The notes under the pieces are model-generated. The model saw only the letters and a list, made by a program, of their open reading frames with translations, ran no database searches and was not told where the DNA came from. A stretch of DNA of 64,000 nucleotides. It comes from Varroa destructor. Taxonomy: Eukaryota > Arthropoda > Arachnida > Mesostigmata > Varroidae. Below, in pieces: positions 12,229 through 25,800 of this stretch; position 1 is the stretch's first letter, and every line of letters begins with the position of its first letter. The DNA is taken from contig NW_019211455.1 of the NCBI RefSeq assembly GCF_002443255.2, forward strand, positions 24,096,479 to 24,160,478. The letters are read 5' to 3'. The position numbers were made by a program, and so were the translations under genes.

Positions 12229-13340
12229 TTTATCGCATCTCATCGAACCTATATTGAATGATAAAAAATGAAACTAATCAGCTCATTTCTCTGTCATGAT
12301 TGTGCCTGCCGAGGAGTAGAACATGACATTGTCAAAGGCAATTCGAAAGCGGGTTAGGCTTTATAGACAAAGCTGACTACATTACATACCGTCCTGGAAG
12401 GCTACATAGGCTGTAGTGAGAAGGTCGTATAGGCCATTTTTGCCTAGAGCATATATAAAACCAGCAGCCGGTGATGCTAATTCTACAGAAAACGGAAATA
12501 AATGGCCTCAAAGTTCAACTCAGCTTAATGGAAATGCATTTTTCAAATTTACCTAAGGCGTCGTACTTACGCCCTATTTATACTGCACGTCATTGTCATA
12601 GTCATGGATCAGATTTTGTCATTGCTGGCTATTTACATAAAATTATACATAGCCCTGACAATTATAGGGACTTCAGTGTGGTCGAATCGATTTTGAAGAA
12701 CTGTACATACATTTATACCATTTTTCCTCTCTGTTCGGATAAATTGCACCTCGTGGATGTGCCACTACTTAAACTTCCCAATGCGCAGCAGAACTTCGCG
12801 TGTAGCTATCGCAAACGAATGATAATCTGTCGAGCTAGACAGTAAATCACTATAAAGCATTGTATCTTTTCGCCAAGATCACAGCCTTTTCGAGAAAAAC
12901 GAAAGCTACAAACATAAGCTCTACCGAAGTAAGTTACTTTTTTCACAGAATTTCTATCTATGCAACTTTTATACATGGACTCGTAGCGTTTTGACGTCTC
13001 GCTAGAGATACACACACTCTCTTATTGCATCCCTGAATTTGCTTCGCTCGCGTACATCACATATAAATACTTGACCGACGATGGTTCATATAGCTTGCCA
13101 CTTCAATAATATGTACGGCGCACTTATCCGTTTCTTAACCTACGAAATATAGGTTGGCAATTATGTCGTGCTATACTAACGACAACATGTGGGGGCTTAC
13201 TATACGTATTTGTATTTGACTTCTACCTGCGTTATGCTTGATCTACGTTTAAAACGCTAACATGGATGAATAAACTGCGCCATTTTGAATTATTGAGCCA
13301 TCATTACTAAAACACTTGCCACTTCGTGTCATCATCGTTG
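12229..13340. other. presumed 3' UTR/downstream region of the Side-like gene
   Basis: DNA directly past the TAG of exon 12 on the minus strand. No canonical AATAAA or ATTAAA is visible on that strand before about 12122, so the 3' UTR is either longer than 1.2 kb or uses a variant signal. Opposite-strand open frames here look random. Confidence 0.35.
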
Positions 13341-13698
13341 CTATTTTATACCCGTGCTTACCCGTTGAGTGACAGTGGCCGTTTGTATCGTTGGTCCGTC
13401 AAGCAATATCGGCGTCTGCGTCTGGCCAGTTGGGGTGGACGAAGTCGTCAGAAGCTGATTTGTCGTGTGGCTTACCACATTGGCAGCCTGCTGCATCATG
13501 ATCGGCGTACGAACGTCTTCGAGAAGGTCGATGTCGCACTTGCCGCTTGTCAGCGTTAGCTGGCCAGGCAAGGGTGGCATTGGTGGCCGATCGAAGACGA
13601 CATCAGGACTCTGAGGCAACATAGTCGTGGGTTCGAGCTGACCAGGTCCACTAAGGTGGCCGCCAATTGGGTTTGTGACAACTCCGCTCGCCAGCCCG

Positions 13699-13729
<31 letters not shown>

Positions 13730-13805
13730 TTATTCGTACAGGACATAACCGATGGTTGGTGCGTGGTAACGACAATTCGGCATACCTCAACAACGCCGAG
13801 TCGAT
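13341..13805 (-). CDS. Side-like gene, exon 12: end of cytoplasmic tail, polyQ, stop
   Basis: Starts IDSALLRYAELSLPRTN after acceptor TTCTCAACAG in phase 0. The YAEL site lies in an L-x-Y-x-x-L context at about 13790-13773. It is followed by a run of nine Gln (one CAA, eight CAG), then a long low-complexity chain with a proline-rich patch (DRPPMPPLPGQL) and many Thr/Gln. It ends VSTGIK and TAG at 13343-13341. No enzymatic domain is seen. No AATAAA is present on this strand in the first 1.2 kb after the stop; the nearest is at about 12122-12117, so the 3' end is uncertain. The tail length and open frame across 465 bases support coding. Confidence 0.82.
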
Positions 13806-16800
13806 CTGTTGAGAAAAATAGAAGCTTTTTTAATAGTAGAACAATACAAATTAAGATGCCGGATGTAGCATCCGATCAACGTACAATTATAACACGTTGG
13901 ATACCCACTAAGGACCACAGATATTTCGACAAGCCCACTTTGGAGAACGTGATAGAGACACGAGCCCGCATAGACTATGAAATGCAACATAGGCCCATAG
14001 GTCTATGTGGGCGTGTGACTACGTAAGTATCATCTACTACGTGACTGCGTAATCTATCGTCATCCTGGCGTTCTAAAAATAACACAGTAAGGTTGACATA
14101 ATATTACGGTGTTATTACGACGTGATGTTTCGCGAACACAGAAAGCAGGTGAAGAGTAATTCCCAGCTCTAAAGAAGTAAGTTTTACACATTCAGTACAT
14201 GAATGCACCCTTTCAATCATAAATCATCGTAGGCCTGTAACAGGTCCTGCGCGTACCTTACTGATCTTCTACTCACTTTATTGGTGTTGCAGAGCGAATT
14301 CTGCAGTTGTCGACCACCGTGCTGTTTTGGGTTTCGCATAGTCGCCATGTGAATTGATAGGTCTTTCTGCCCACCACCGTCTAGGCCAAAGGGCAGGTCA
14401 TGGTTTCGACCAAGAGTCATCGTCATAGCCTCGGGGCCGCCAGGACTCAGGGGTCCGCTTATCGACCCCATCGTTGGCAGTGCGCCACCTGCCGCAGCAG
14501 GATATGTGAGCACGGTGCAATTGCCACCCGGCGGGCCCCCGCGTCGATCTAAAGGCGTTGTAGAGCATGCACTGCCATCGAGGGAGAGGTCATTGCCGAG
14601 GCACGAGCTGAGCGTCGTTTCGACCGCGACCTGATGGCCGTACTCTAAAATGTATCGTTGGTACGCAAACACATACACATATACCCGACACATAACACAT
14701 TATTCTCTGGACCGATTTACAATCCACCTATTTGACGTCGAATGACTTAATAACTAACAAAAAATGGAAAGAGAGCAGCGTAATAACTATTTTACACAAC
14801 ACTTCTACCAAGACATTTCTGTTCGAGCGAAACTTTTTTGCAAAACATATTTTTTCTACAACACATAGATTCGACTAGATATAGAGTAGAGTGCGCGAAC
14901 GTGTAATATACAACGGTTTCAAATCCTACGAAGACCGCACGAGATAGAAACAGAAAAGTACACAATAAACCCATGCAAAGTGACCTAACAAGCGTCTATT
15001 TCTTTTAAGGCCGAGTAGTTGTACCTGCTTTCATCTATCTAGGACAATGCTCTGTAAACGGGTAGGGTGTATCGCGCCATGTTTTGGCAACGGGTCAAAA
15101 AGCTCGAGGCTAAAAAATGCTGCAGTAAAACATTACACATGTGTTAGTTACACAAAATGTATGTTACACAAAAGCCGAAAGATAAGCACCTGTATTGCTA
15201 GAAAAAACGTATGCACGTGCACACCGGCCTGACTGACGTTACCTAATTCCGTTTGATTGCTCATATTCCTTGTCATGTTAAAAAGCTAACTGTGTTTTTC
15301 TAGTTATTAACAGCTACTGACCTCTAAGTGTCACACCATTATATTACCGTTGCTTTGCTATTTAATCGCATCAATGTTACAGCTATTATTGTGTTGGCCA
15401 ATGCAACTTTCTTGGGAATTGATCGTTTTCCAAGATTCAATGTGTACAATGCCGGGAAGCACCCACCATGTGAATTGTCTGGGGTGAACGATGTAATGAG
15501 CTTCTTGTTTTGCACTTGTGTCAGCTGGATCTCTTCGGGGGGCGCTTTCAGGCTTCGGCATGATCCGCTGTTCCTGCAAAGGCAATCATGTTGACGACCA
15601 AATCGCTAGATAACAAGTGGGGGTGGTTGGCGGCGACCGTTGACATCGGTTGCATACCCACACGCACACACAGGAACAAAACTAGTATTACATAGACCAC
15701 TAAATAACTGGAACATATATTAGAAGATAAACACATAGACAGTCTCATTCACAAAGCAGAGAGAAAAGCGCAATAACGAGTAGCCCGTTAGGTCGGGCCG
15801 GACCGGACCGTACCACGTTTGTACCAGGTACCTCTTTTATTAGCAGAATTGTGACGGCGCAAAGCAGCAACGTAACCTCTCGAACCAACAGAGCGTGAAT
15901 CGCTCTGCATGTACGGATAGAAAGAGGAGAAAGGGAAGAGGCCAACTACTGGAGACCCCCGGTGTCAGGGCAAGCTACAGCCATCCGCTTCTGCACAAAC
16001 CGAGAACGACAAGGCCAGCTGCGAGCGAGCAAGTAGAAGGTAATGTTACAGCTTTTAGACGATAGAACTGCGTGAGCCACTACACAGGGTTGTGTGTGTG
16101 TATATGGGTTTTGGTGGCATGTGATATCGTTCTACGGAGCAAATGCTGTTAACCTCCCTGCAATAATGGCCTTTTCCTGCTATTGGTTTCTGAATGAATG
16201 TACTATTAGGAAGACACGGCTTAGAGATGAGACCTTATAGGTTTGGCGAAGACTTTGAAAACAGCGTGCGTTTGGTAAAAAAATTTGGGTTAAGGGTAGC
16301 GCCGGCGCTCCAAGGTGATTTGCGGAAGCGAGAGGCGCCGTGTGGACTCACCCGGCCAGGCAATGCCGAGCAGTAGTAGCAGAAGTAAAGATATTGGCGG
16401 TGACGGCGAAATCATCGTTGTTGTCACCGTCGGCGAGAGATGAGACGCACAAGGATTACAAAGGGTAATCAGAGAGACACGGGCAGCCAACGAAGTAAGG
16501 AGAAAGTGAGACAGGGAAAAGTGTGAATAGATATTGGCGAAGAAAGAAGAAGACAAAATAAGCGACGTGAAAGCGTAGAGGGACTAAGCGATAGAATAGG
16601 GAAAACACCGCGAATTTATATCACGCGAATTCGGGGAACATATGTGTGTATTGCCGAGAAAAGGGAATATCAGAAACTGCGAGTGGAGAATGGATAGCAG
16701 AAAATAGGCCGCTGGGTTGTAAGGCTGAGAGGTAGTGCGGCTCCTATAGCCAGTACTATGCTGCAGTGATGTCCAACGCTATAGGGACGATGAGGTTCAA

Positions 16801-19800
16801 TAGCGTAATATCGGCAGACCGACAGACGATGCAGAGCCGATCGGATTTGGTGGAAACAGTTGTAGGATGTGGATTGGCGTTAGGCCATGACAGGAGCCGT
16901 ACATGGGAGTCTTTTGCTTCAACAACAGAGCAGTAGCTGTCTGCACTTCATCCTTTTATCGCAAAAACGCCTTCTTTCTCTATTTTTTTCTATTGTACGC
17001 CGCTTATCGTCGAGCTATCCGCATAGAGCATGTAGTACAGGATGGAGTTTGTGGTAACTACAGAGCAACTAACTCTGTCTGATGGTGCTTCCTTACATGG
17101 TTTCTTCTATGTAATAAGCGCGCTTTTCTCTGCTAGATATGCATACGGTCACGCAAAGGAAAAGAACCTTCGATGGCTTTGGTCTCGTTCGAATAAACAG
17201 CTCTGAAATTAAGTATATCTGTGCTAAGAGTACTTACTTTTCGTTGAGATTTGTCTGCGGCGGATTACCTGTAAACGTACATGAACGAGAAGGCAGAGTG
17301 TATAAGCACTCCGCAGTATAAACTTGAACGTTTTCATTATGTCTACAAACGTAAGTTTGGTATTCTGCTCTATAACGTATGTCACAATATTGCTTAGCTA
17401 TTACAAACGCAGTAATGTATGCGAACAATTGCCAGCCATTACTTCGCGTATTAAAACGTTCCGTTTGCCTGTTCGCGTTCGAAGAGTTGAACGTTGAAGA
17501 GTTCGAATGATTGGAGATACTACTGAGCGAAGCAATGTAGATATGGCTTCCGACATGAACTCACGCTGAAGTAGATATAGTGCTAATTCAGTCTATTTAT
17601 CATATGAGTCGATCGATAAATTCAAAATTCGACTACTGACTTACCCTTTTCGAGAGCATCGCGCCGACGCATGATAAAGATCACGATAACAACTACGACA
17701 ATAAGCATAGAAATACCCGCAACGAGCGAGAGTAGTACCGGGCTGAAGAGCGATGACAGCAAATCCGAGTCAGATAACTCGTCATCAGGGGCGGCCACCG
17801 TCGAAGATATAAATGAAATACTGCATGGGTAGGTCAGACGTAAACCAAGAAGATTAAGTTTCAGTTTTAGTGTCAACCATTATACCGAAATTGCGCCAAT
17901 TAAAATAAGATTAGCCAGCTATAAGAAGCAATTATAAGATTATGGTATCTAGGCGGAATCGCTGAAGCTGATCGAATTTTCACGAAACACGTGATGTCGT
18001 TGGTAAGCATTTTCTATGTCCAAATTTAGTACTATGCTACTACTAGCCAAGTAAGCACTCGCTCGAGCTATACGAAATTCTGGTTGCCACCATATATTAT
18101 ACAGATGTGATAGGAACTCTTTTTAGAAAGAACCACGACAGAGTAACTGTGCTACATCGTTTTTGAAGCATCTCAGTGAAGAGCAAAAAAACAAAGTAAA
18201 AAAACATAAGAAGGCAGGAATAGCAACATGGTCCTTGGCACGGCGATAAGATCCACTAATTGGTACAGGTTTTGTTGAGCGCCTATTTAAGCACAAAAAA
18301 GCTCCATATCTTTTTCAGGACTTTGATCGATGCAGACGCTGTCAAAACTATTGTCTCCTACAGTGGTTCAGTGTCGCCAATCAGCCGGAACCGAAGTGCT
18401 GGCTAGAAAGCAGCCTATGGCGTAATAAACTCTGGCGACCGGTGAAGCTTACCGCCGTCCGTCCCGTTGATCAGGAAACGGGGCCCAGTGAAACGTAGAC
18501 GGTGAACAATTGAGAAACGGAGCAACTGCGACGAACAGCCGAGTGGCCAAATCCAGCAGAGCCAACAAAGGCTATAAACAGTACGGCGACTCTCCTTTGA
18601 AGAGGAGACTGGGCGATAGTGGTTCTGCCGTTGTTCCGGAATCAACTGAAATCTATATATAGGGAGAGTCGCTGCACTGTTGCACGAGGTAAGAATACCG
18701 AGGGAGATGCAACGGCAGCGGCGCTAGCAGCCGTGTGACAGGGTACCCAGTTTCAACCGAAGGTCGTAATGAGCGACCAGCGAGGTAAAAAAACGGACAC
18801 TTCCCTCCAAGTTGTCCTATTAGATCAAGGCTCCTCACGTTCGTTTACTTGTACTGCTAGCAATAGTAATAATAGTCGAAGTGGCTAGCCGGCAACCGAC
18901 GTCAGCCTGTTTTCTGTGTATTTTCGAGATGTGCGCGAAGGCACGGCCTAATCAAAGACTTCACACGATTTACGCGGGTATACACTCAGTAGCACTGGCT
19001 GGAGTGGCAACCCTAAAGGGCGCCGTGACAAAGAAACAACCTGGTATGTTATGTGCAGCAATGGCGATTACGGCAGGAGCAGAGGAATATTGTGCTATGA
19101 TCATCTGTGTTCTGCTATTCTACCTGACCGCCAGCTCCTACGCTTAACAAAAAATGAGCGTGAGTATGGGACACTACTCAACCCGACCCCACAGAGACCG
19201 ATTATATTTTTTTTCGGGTATTTCGCATTATATGTCTTGCTGTAAGGTGCATTTTCTGGCTGGCTAGTAGACTGTTTCGATCGCCGGCCATCAATGGGGA
19301 CGCGGTCATCGATTTAGCTCCTATAAGATGGTCTTGTTAATAAGAATGACCCCGATTAGGTCAATGAAGAATAGAAGACCAGGACTTGAAACATTGTATA
19401 TGATCGGCTGGTTACACGTGCTAAGCATATGCTGAACTTGTTTTCTAATGATCTACATTTATTCAACTGATAGCAGAATTCAGGTCTCCTTTGTCGTTCA
19501 ATTTATGTCAATAAAAAGCGATAATCATAATAGTGAAAAAGTTCACTTTTCTCTATTATCAAGCAAATATCCTCTATTTCTTAATAACAATCAAGCAACC
19601 CTTATAACACTGTTATGCTTTGTACACAAAAGTTTTGCTCCGTCTAGATGGTCCTCGAAGTTCACTTCACTTCACTACTAATCACTATTTAGGAAAGAGA
19701 TGTTACAGGTACGTACGTACGGACGTACATACACGTAACATTATAAAAATAGCTCTTGACGTCTGCCAACAGTCACTTAGTAACAGTCACTTCTCAAAGA

Positions 19801-22800
19801 TTCTTTTTTGTAGTAGTCGGCAGTATACGGGCCATAGAATTCGGTCCGCTCAGGTGGTAAGCGTCAACGTTATTGCCGCGTCATTTTAGGGGGTATAATC
19901 GTTATATCCAGTTCTAATCACAGCCGTAATTCATGTATTCAATCGTATTGATATGTACTTACGTGTTAGAGCGTCCCTTGGAGTTTGCAGCGTAAAGTAG
20001 AAATATGTACTTGGTGTTTGGCGCTAAATTTGTAACCTGGAAAACGGGCGCATCTTGCTGTGTCAAGTTAAATTCGAGATATTCCTGAATAAAGTTGAAT
20101 ATCTCGAGGTGAAACGATTGGCGAAGCCCGCCTGCCTCGCCGGGTTTACATTCCACCAGAATGGTACTGAACGTTTCATTGCTGGCAGAGCAAGCACGTA
20201 GCTGACCCGGAGGACCTGGGCAGTGGGAAAGTGATCGGTGAGCCAATGATGTACTGATGTTGATCATGGTTCTCGTGATGATAATGGTGATGGTGAGGAT
20301 GATAACGCACACATGCACACCTCTTTCGCTCGCTCGCTCGCTCCTATTACAACAAGGCACCACACAGACTGGAGAACAATAGTTCTCGACATACACGAAT
20401 CAATATTCATTTCCATCGCCAACTATATACATCTGTTCACAGTAATCCCTGTTCGGAGCTTATGCCGTCCTTTTTATTCGATCACGAAACAGACAAAACC
20501 TTTTTACTCTAGGCTGCACAGAAGGCTAATGCTGAGCAAATGACTGGCTATCTAATAACAAAAACTACCATTGCAAACGGCTCGATTGGGAGCACGCTCG
20601 CTTTTAGAAGCTGACTAGATGAAACTGAATCAGGCATGTAAGCTCTGATCGTGTTGCACCGTAGCAATGCAATATCAGAACAGAGGAGATTCGCCAAAAT
20701 CTAGCGAGATTAGCAGACTTACATATAAACGTCTAAGTAGTTGAGCTGTTAGTTCAAACACTGGACGTTTCAATTCTCTAAATTGCTATCTTGGGACTTA
20801 TGTAAGTTTTATATTAAAGTTTACATAGGATTTGAGATAAGGGAGATTAATCGTGATTAATCGTTACCACTTATGGGCAAGTACACGTGAACACTCATTG
20901 CCAGTGTGGCTATACTGAGGTTCTGATGGCATGGTGGCCACTAATGCGCATACAAGGCGTGAATCCTGATGAAAGCTAGTTGGCTCGCAAGGTATGCTAG
21001 ACCTCGCAAGGTTCAATGGTTAAGCTTTTATTTGTGTTATCTCTAGATTTCGCGAATCACTTCTTTGCCGTAAATTTAGAATTCATCACGAATCGAAATA
21101 GTCTGCCGTGATAAAGTTTTACGTTCAGACGTTCGCATGTACCTTTATCTAATACTTACTAGCAGGGACAACGTGATATGCGCAGGGTTCCTTTTGGGTA
21201 CCAATCTGATTACTAGCCCAACAGTATAGCGTGCCGTATGAGTTGGCGTATCTCGGCCTATACGTGACAACCGATTTAGTTCCGTTGAAATTAAACGTCT
21301 TCACATCGAACAGTTCGACGGAGTTGTTGAGCGCCCATTTGAAGTCTGTCGGCGGAGGGTCAGATTCAACCTGTGTTGTTTTGGCGGAAACAGAAATAAT
21401 TAGCGTTGCTCTGCTAAATACCCAAACAATTAGTGCGCTATAACTACCATCACTATTAATTGTCTATATCACTTGTTGCATCCTGCCAGCGTTCTCTGTC
21501 GTTTTCCCCTACCGCAGGCCATCCAGCCTAGCCTCTGCGAAGCAATAGCCGTGAATCTTTTATGAAGACAAGCAGTAAGACCATTATCCTCTTCTCTAAA
21601 TCCCAGCAAAAGTATCAATAACAACAAAATCTAACAAACCGCAGTCCAGTAGCTGTGGCAGGGTAATGTCCTGATCAAGGTTCTATTCGCGCTGTTACTA
21701 AGAAGCAGCGACTGTCCCCTCACGCCTTATTGTAAGCTCGCCCATACGCTTTGGGTATTGCGAAAACTATTGTAAGTGAATTACTAAAAATGGGAATTAA
21801 ACAATGTCAGAGAATAGGTTAAGTCAGACTATGCAGTTTACTTCTCTCGGGATCGTTAGAGGAAAAGGATTGCCCAACGAGCCGCTATTAGCTCTACGGA
21901 TATAGTTATTGGCAAGATATAAAAAAAAGAATAATATTAAAGCGAATCTGGGCGAAAATAGTAATCGACGATAACTGCTTTTCTATACTAAACGGTAACG
22001 TTGTAGTACAGCGTAACAAAAAGACTGTATTGGGAATAGCTTCACGGGCCATTGAGCATTACATTTACATTATACTTACGTGGCACGGTATTTCGGCGTC
22101 TTCGTCCCTGGCGACGCCGTAGATGAGGTTCTGCTTTTTCCTGCAGACGGGGGCATAATGAATACGCAGCAAGATCTTGTCGCTTTCGGCTTCGCCCTCG
22201 GAGTTCGATGCCACACACTGATAATGGCCCCGGCTTTCGCGGCGAACCTTTTGCAGGACCAGTGACTGGTTCGTAATTATGATACCTATCGCGGTGGCAG
22301 CGACATTCATTGTAGTTTTAGCAGTAGTAACACCAACAAAAACAACAAACGAAAACACATAAAGCGCCACGATCAGGACAGTTCTTGTTGAAAACATAGC
22401 ACCGACAACAATTTCATAGTGAAGTTAAAAGTGGTTGTACGAATATGCATTATCAAGATCGGCACGAGGGAGCGCGCTCTATATATCAAGACCGGGGAAC
22501 GGTAACTGATTTCTTCAGTAAAAGCGACAAACGTGAATGGCAACAGGAGGCTGAGATCCAACGGGGACTGTTATTAGTAATTGGATCGAGCCTTGCTTTG
22601 CGCGTGGCTTGGTTCCGCATCGAATCCGGGAAAAGGTAATCGATATTATCGCCTTCCTTTATCGTCTCACCATTGTCCTATTCCGGCGAAAAGAACGAAA
22701 GGGAAACACTATTCAAGTTGTCCTCCTTTTACCCGCACTCCAGAAGAGTGCGCTCTTATGTTCATCTCTTACTGCGTACACCATGTAAATAATTCTGTTA

Positions 22801-25800
22801 TCACTGGCTGCTTTTCAAAGATCAGGGAAAATGTAGGGCAAAATTACTTGTGTAAAAAATGACCGTTGACAACCGAAAGTTAGCGAACGTACTGGAATAA
22901 GTTAATTTATGTTAGACGAGCGTATACGCATAGAACGCTGTTAACATCTACCACATCTAGCAACTCATAAATTAGTCTTTTTAAGCGCAACTATGATTTA
23001 CACTATTGATAAAATCAGTGAACAAAGAACAACAGAGGTAAACGCCTGTATTTATGTAAATCGCTGTGTCGGAAAAAATACAACAACGAGCGTTTCGTTA
23101 GGGATTCCCTTCGGTTGGTCTTTTTACCCTGGTGTTTGTCAGGATATAACGGCTGACCCTCGAACTTCCAACCGATCTCGGTGACGGGAGGGTTGGCTCG
23201 TATCTTGCATTCGAAATATACATCGCCCCCTTCGTGCACGGACGGATGCTTCATGTTGGCACCGATCGACACGTCCAATTGAGGGACATCTGAAAGAGAC
23301 AAAGTTGCACAAGCGAGACTGTCAGCGATAGACGGGGTCCGCAGTAGTAGCCGTCCCATCAGCTAGACAGTGAAATAGTGTGCCACAGATAAGGCAAGGG
23401 TGATGCGAGTAAGAGAGAGCGAGAGAGAAAGGAAGGGAGATAGCTAGAGAGAAAACGCAGTGGACAACACAGGGGCAGATCCACACAAACATTAGCCATC
23501 TATCTTGCTACCTACCCTGTAAACTGACTTCTTTTAGAGATAGTACCGGTCATGTCGAGCTACTCTGCACTCGAAAAGCCTAGGCCTAGGGAATCCCTGA
23601 AGAGTAGACAAACCCAGTTTTCCCGATACCAACTCCGGAACCGTTCGAGCTTCGAACCCTGGGTTTTAACCCTCAAACAGGCGTCCCTTTCCTGCACTAT
23701 CGCGTCTCTGCAAGTGAGGCGTCAGAGACTAACTAACTCCGCAGCTCCGGACATACCACCCAACATACATCCACAAACTTTGGGTTATGTGACAAAGTTC
23801 CGACCCGCCCAGCGGGTTCCAGTAGACTGAAAGCGTCCGACTACCTCATGCTGGCAATTCGCTGCCATCAAAGAGTTAGATCCTCGTTTGGCTAGTCCAG
23901 CGTTCACTACAGCTCTCCCGTGTCTGTCCAGCGCCAAACATTTCGACCGACCTACCGACCGCTTGACCAATGACCATCACCGCACTACAGCGAACGAAAC
24001 CCGTTTGCAAACACCACGAGGAAAGTTTCTCATAGGCTTTACTCCCTATTTTTAACAGGCCATGCTTAGATCACTTGGCATGAGCGGCTAACACATTGCG
24101 TAGAGAAGAACGTGTTGAGGAGAACCGAAGCAATGAAAGAAAAGCCTACGGGTTCAATAAAAGGTCAATCAATTTAATGTCGAATTTTCGAGAGGCACAA
24201 ATATGCTTTGAACAGCATCATTGTTGTCGTCAGTACCATAATAATTGAATAAGTTCTAACCTAATATAAGTATGTAATGAGTCTAGCGAATAATTTCCAG
24301 AATTGCAACATATAAGTGACCATCTAATACGTACTGTGCACTGTACTTGGATAATTAATAAGCCACAATAGCCAACCTATTCCCATAGTGATAAGCACAA
24401 TTTGCCCGCCTGTGTATACTGTTGTGCAAGCGTATTCTCAGTGCTGAATATCGTTAACTTAGAATAGAATGGTGATATGACCTGCGAGCTTCGTCCCGTG
24501 CCTTCTTACCGTTGGTTTAACTAATGTGACCCATTGATATCACACTCAGCTCCCATAGCCCTGCTCCAATTTGACGTATAGCCTCATCGCAGCTGCCCTA
24601 ACTCTAAGAATCCCGTTGCCATATAGCAGCGACCCCGTTCAGACACATTTTTCGAACGTTGCACCTCGCACTCGTTTGTGCGTTCTTTGTACGTTTCGGA
24701 AACCAGAAAGATTTCTAATACAAACATACTAAAAACACTTAACGACTGCGGAACAAACCGGTCGACAATACTTTGAATGGCTCAAAATTGGCAAAATACT
24801 ATTTTTTGAAAAAAAAAAAAATATATATATATATATATATTCAATTAATCATTAAAGCTTCGCGCACAGTCTACCCGAGGATAGAACTGTGTTTGCTTAC
24901 AAAAGGCTCCACCAGAGCGGTCGCTACAATTTTTCTCGATTAGACAAATACAGACAGACGCACACATACCGATTTGCGGCTGATATTCGTATTATAATAG
25001 ATAGATGAATAATTCTGTCGGAGATGCTATATAGCCATTAGGTCACGCTATCACCCAGTCAGTGAGCCTTTGTAATAGCAAACTGTTATACTTCCCTGCA
25101 AGCCGGTTGCCCGGCAGACCCTAAAATGCTAGAAGGCTTATCCGGTTCGAGCATTTTACCATCTTTGTTATACATGGCAGCTGGATCATTAAGCAGGGCA
25201 TTTATGTGCCCTACCCTAATCAATTTCCAAGTCACCTATTTTAGGAGAGCGCTGACTTGACGGGAGGAGCGTTTGCAGCCAGCGTCGTCCTTGTCCTTGC
25301 CAATCTAATAATCTCATCACATCGTTTGAATAGCGCCTGGATGGCAAGGTCTGCTTTACGACGAGTTCGTAATATCTGAGAACCTGTTAATGTGGATAAG
25401 TTACGGACGTCTACACGTCATATCTATTAACTATTATACTATAATATCATCTGTACTCGAAATCTTCGACTGAGTAAATTTGTTCTGTAATCTATTCTAA
25501 ATAATCAAACTCCTATTAATGCTCGACCAAACACATTCTAACCAGGGCATAGCTAAGTAATTGACCGAAGCATCTTATAGCGTCTCAATGGTCGAGCATT
25601 AATAAAACTCGGCTCTATAGATGTAGTGGTTTGCGTATCAATGGACAGAGACGAATCTCATTCATATTTTTTTACACCTTGGCAAGGATGCCATGCAGTC
25701 TAATATCTTTCCTCTTGAGGGAATACGTCCTCAAGTATCAGCTATGTATAAGGTACGCTTAGCTGATACGTGGATTTCATTGTTCGACCTTACGAAATTA

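Larger units (their letters stand above)
20216..23127 (-). other. introns 6 to 8 of the Side-like gene
   Basis: Three introns of about 0.8, 0.7 and 0.9 kb (23127-22286, 22079-21371, 21159-20216), separated by exons 7 and 8. A GCTC repeat lies near 20327-20342. Nothing else seen. Confidence 0.75.

Noticed and set aside
23640..23670. Minus-strand GGGTTCGAAGC, like a tRNA B box
   Set aside because: No A box at the right distance and no acceptor-stem pairing.
24809..24840. A13(AT)10 as the tail of a SINE or retrocopy
   Set aside because: No internal promoter boxes, gene-like body or target duplication next to it.
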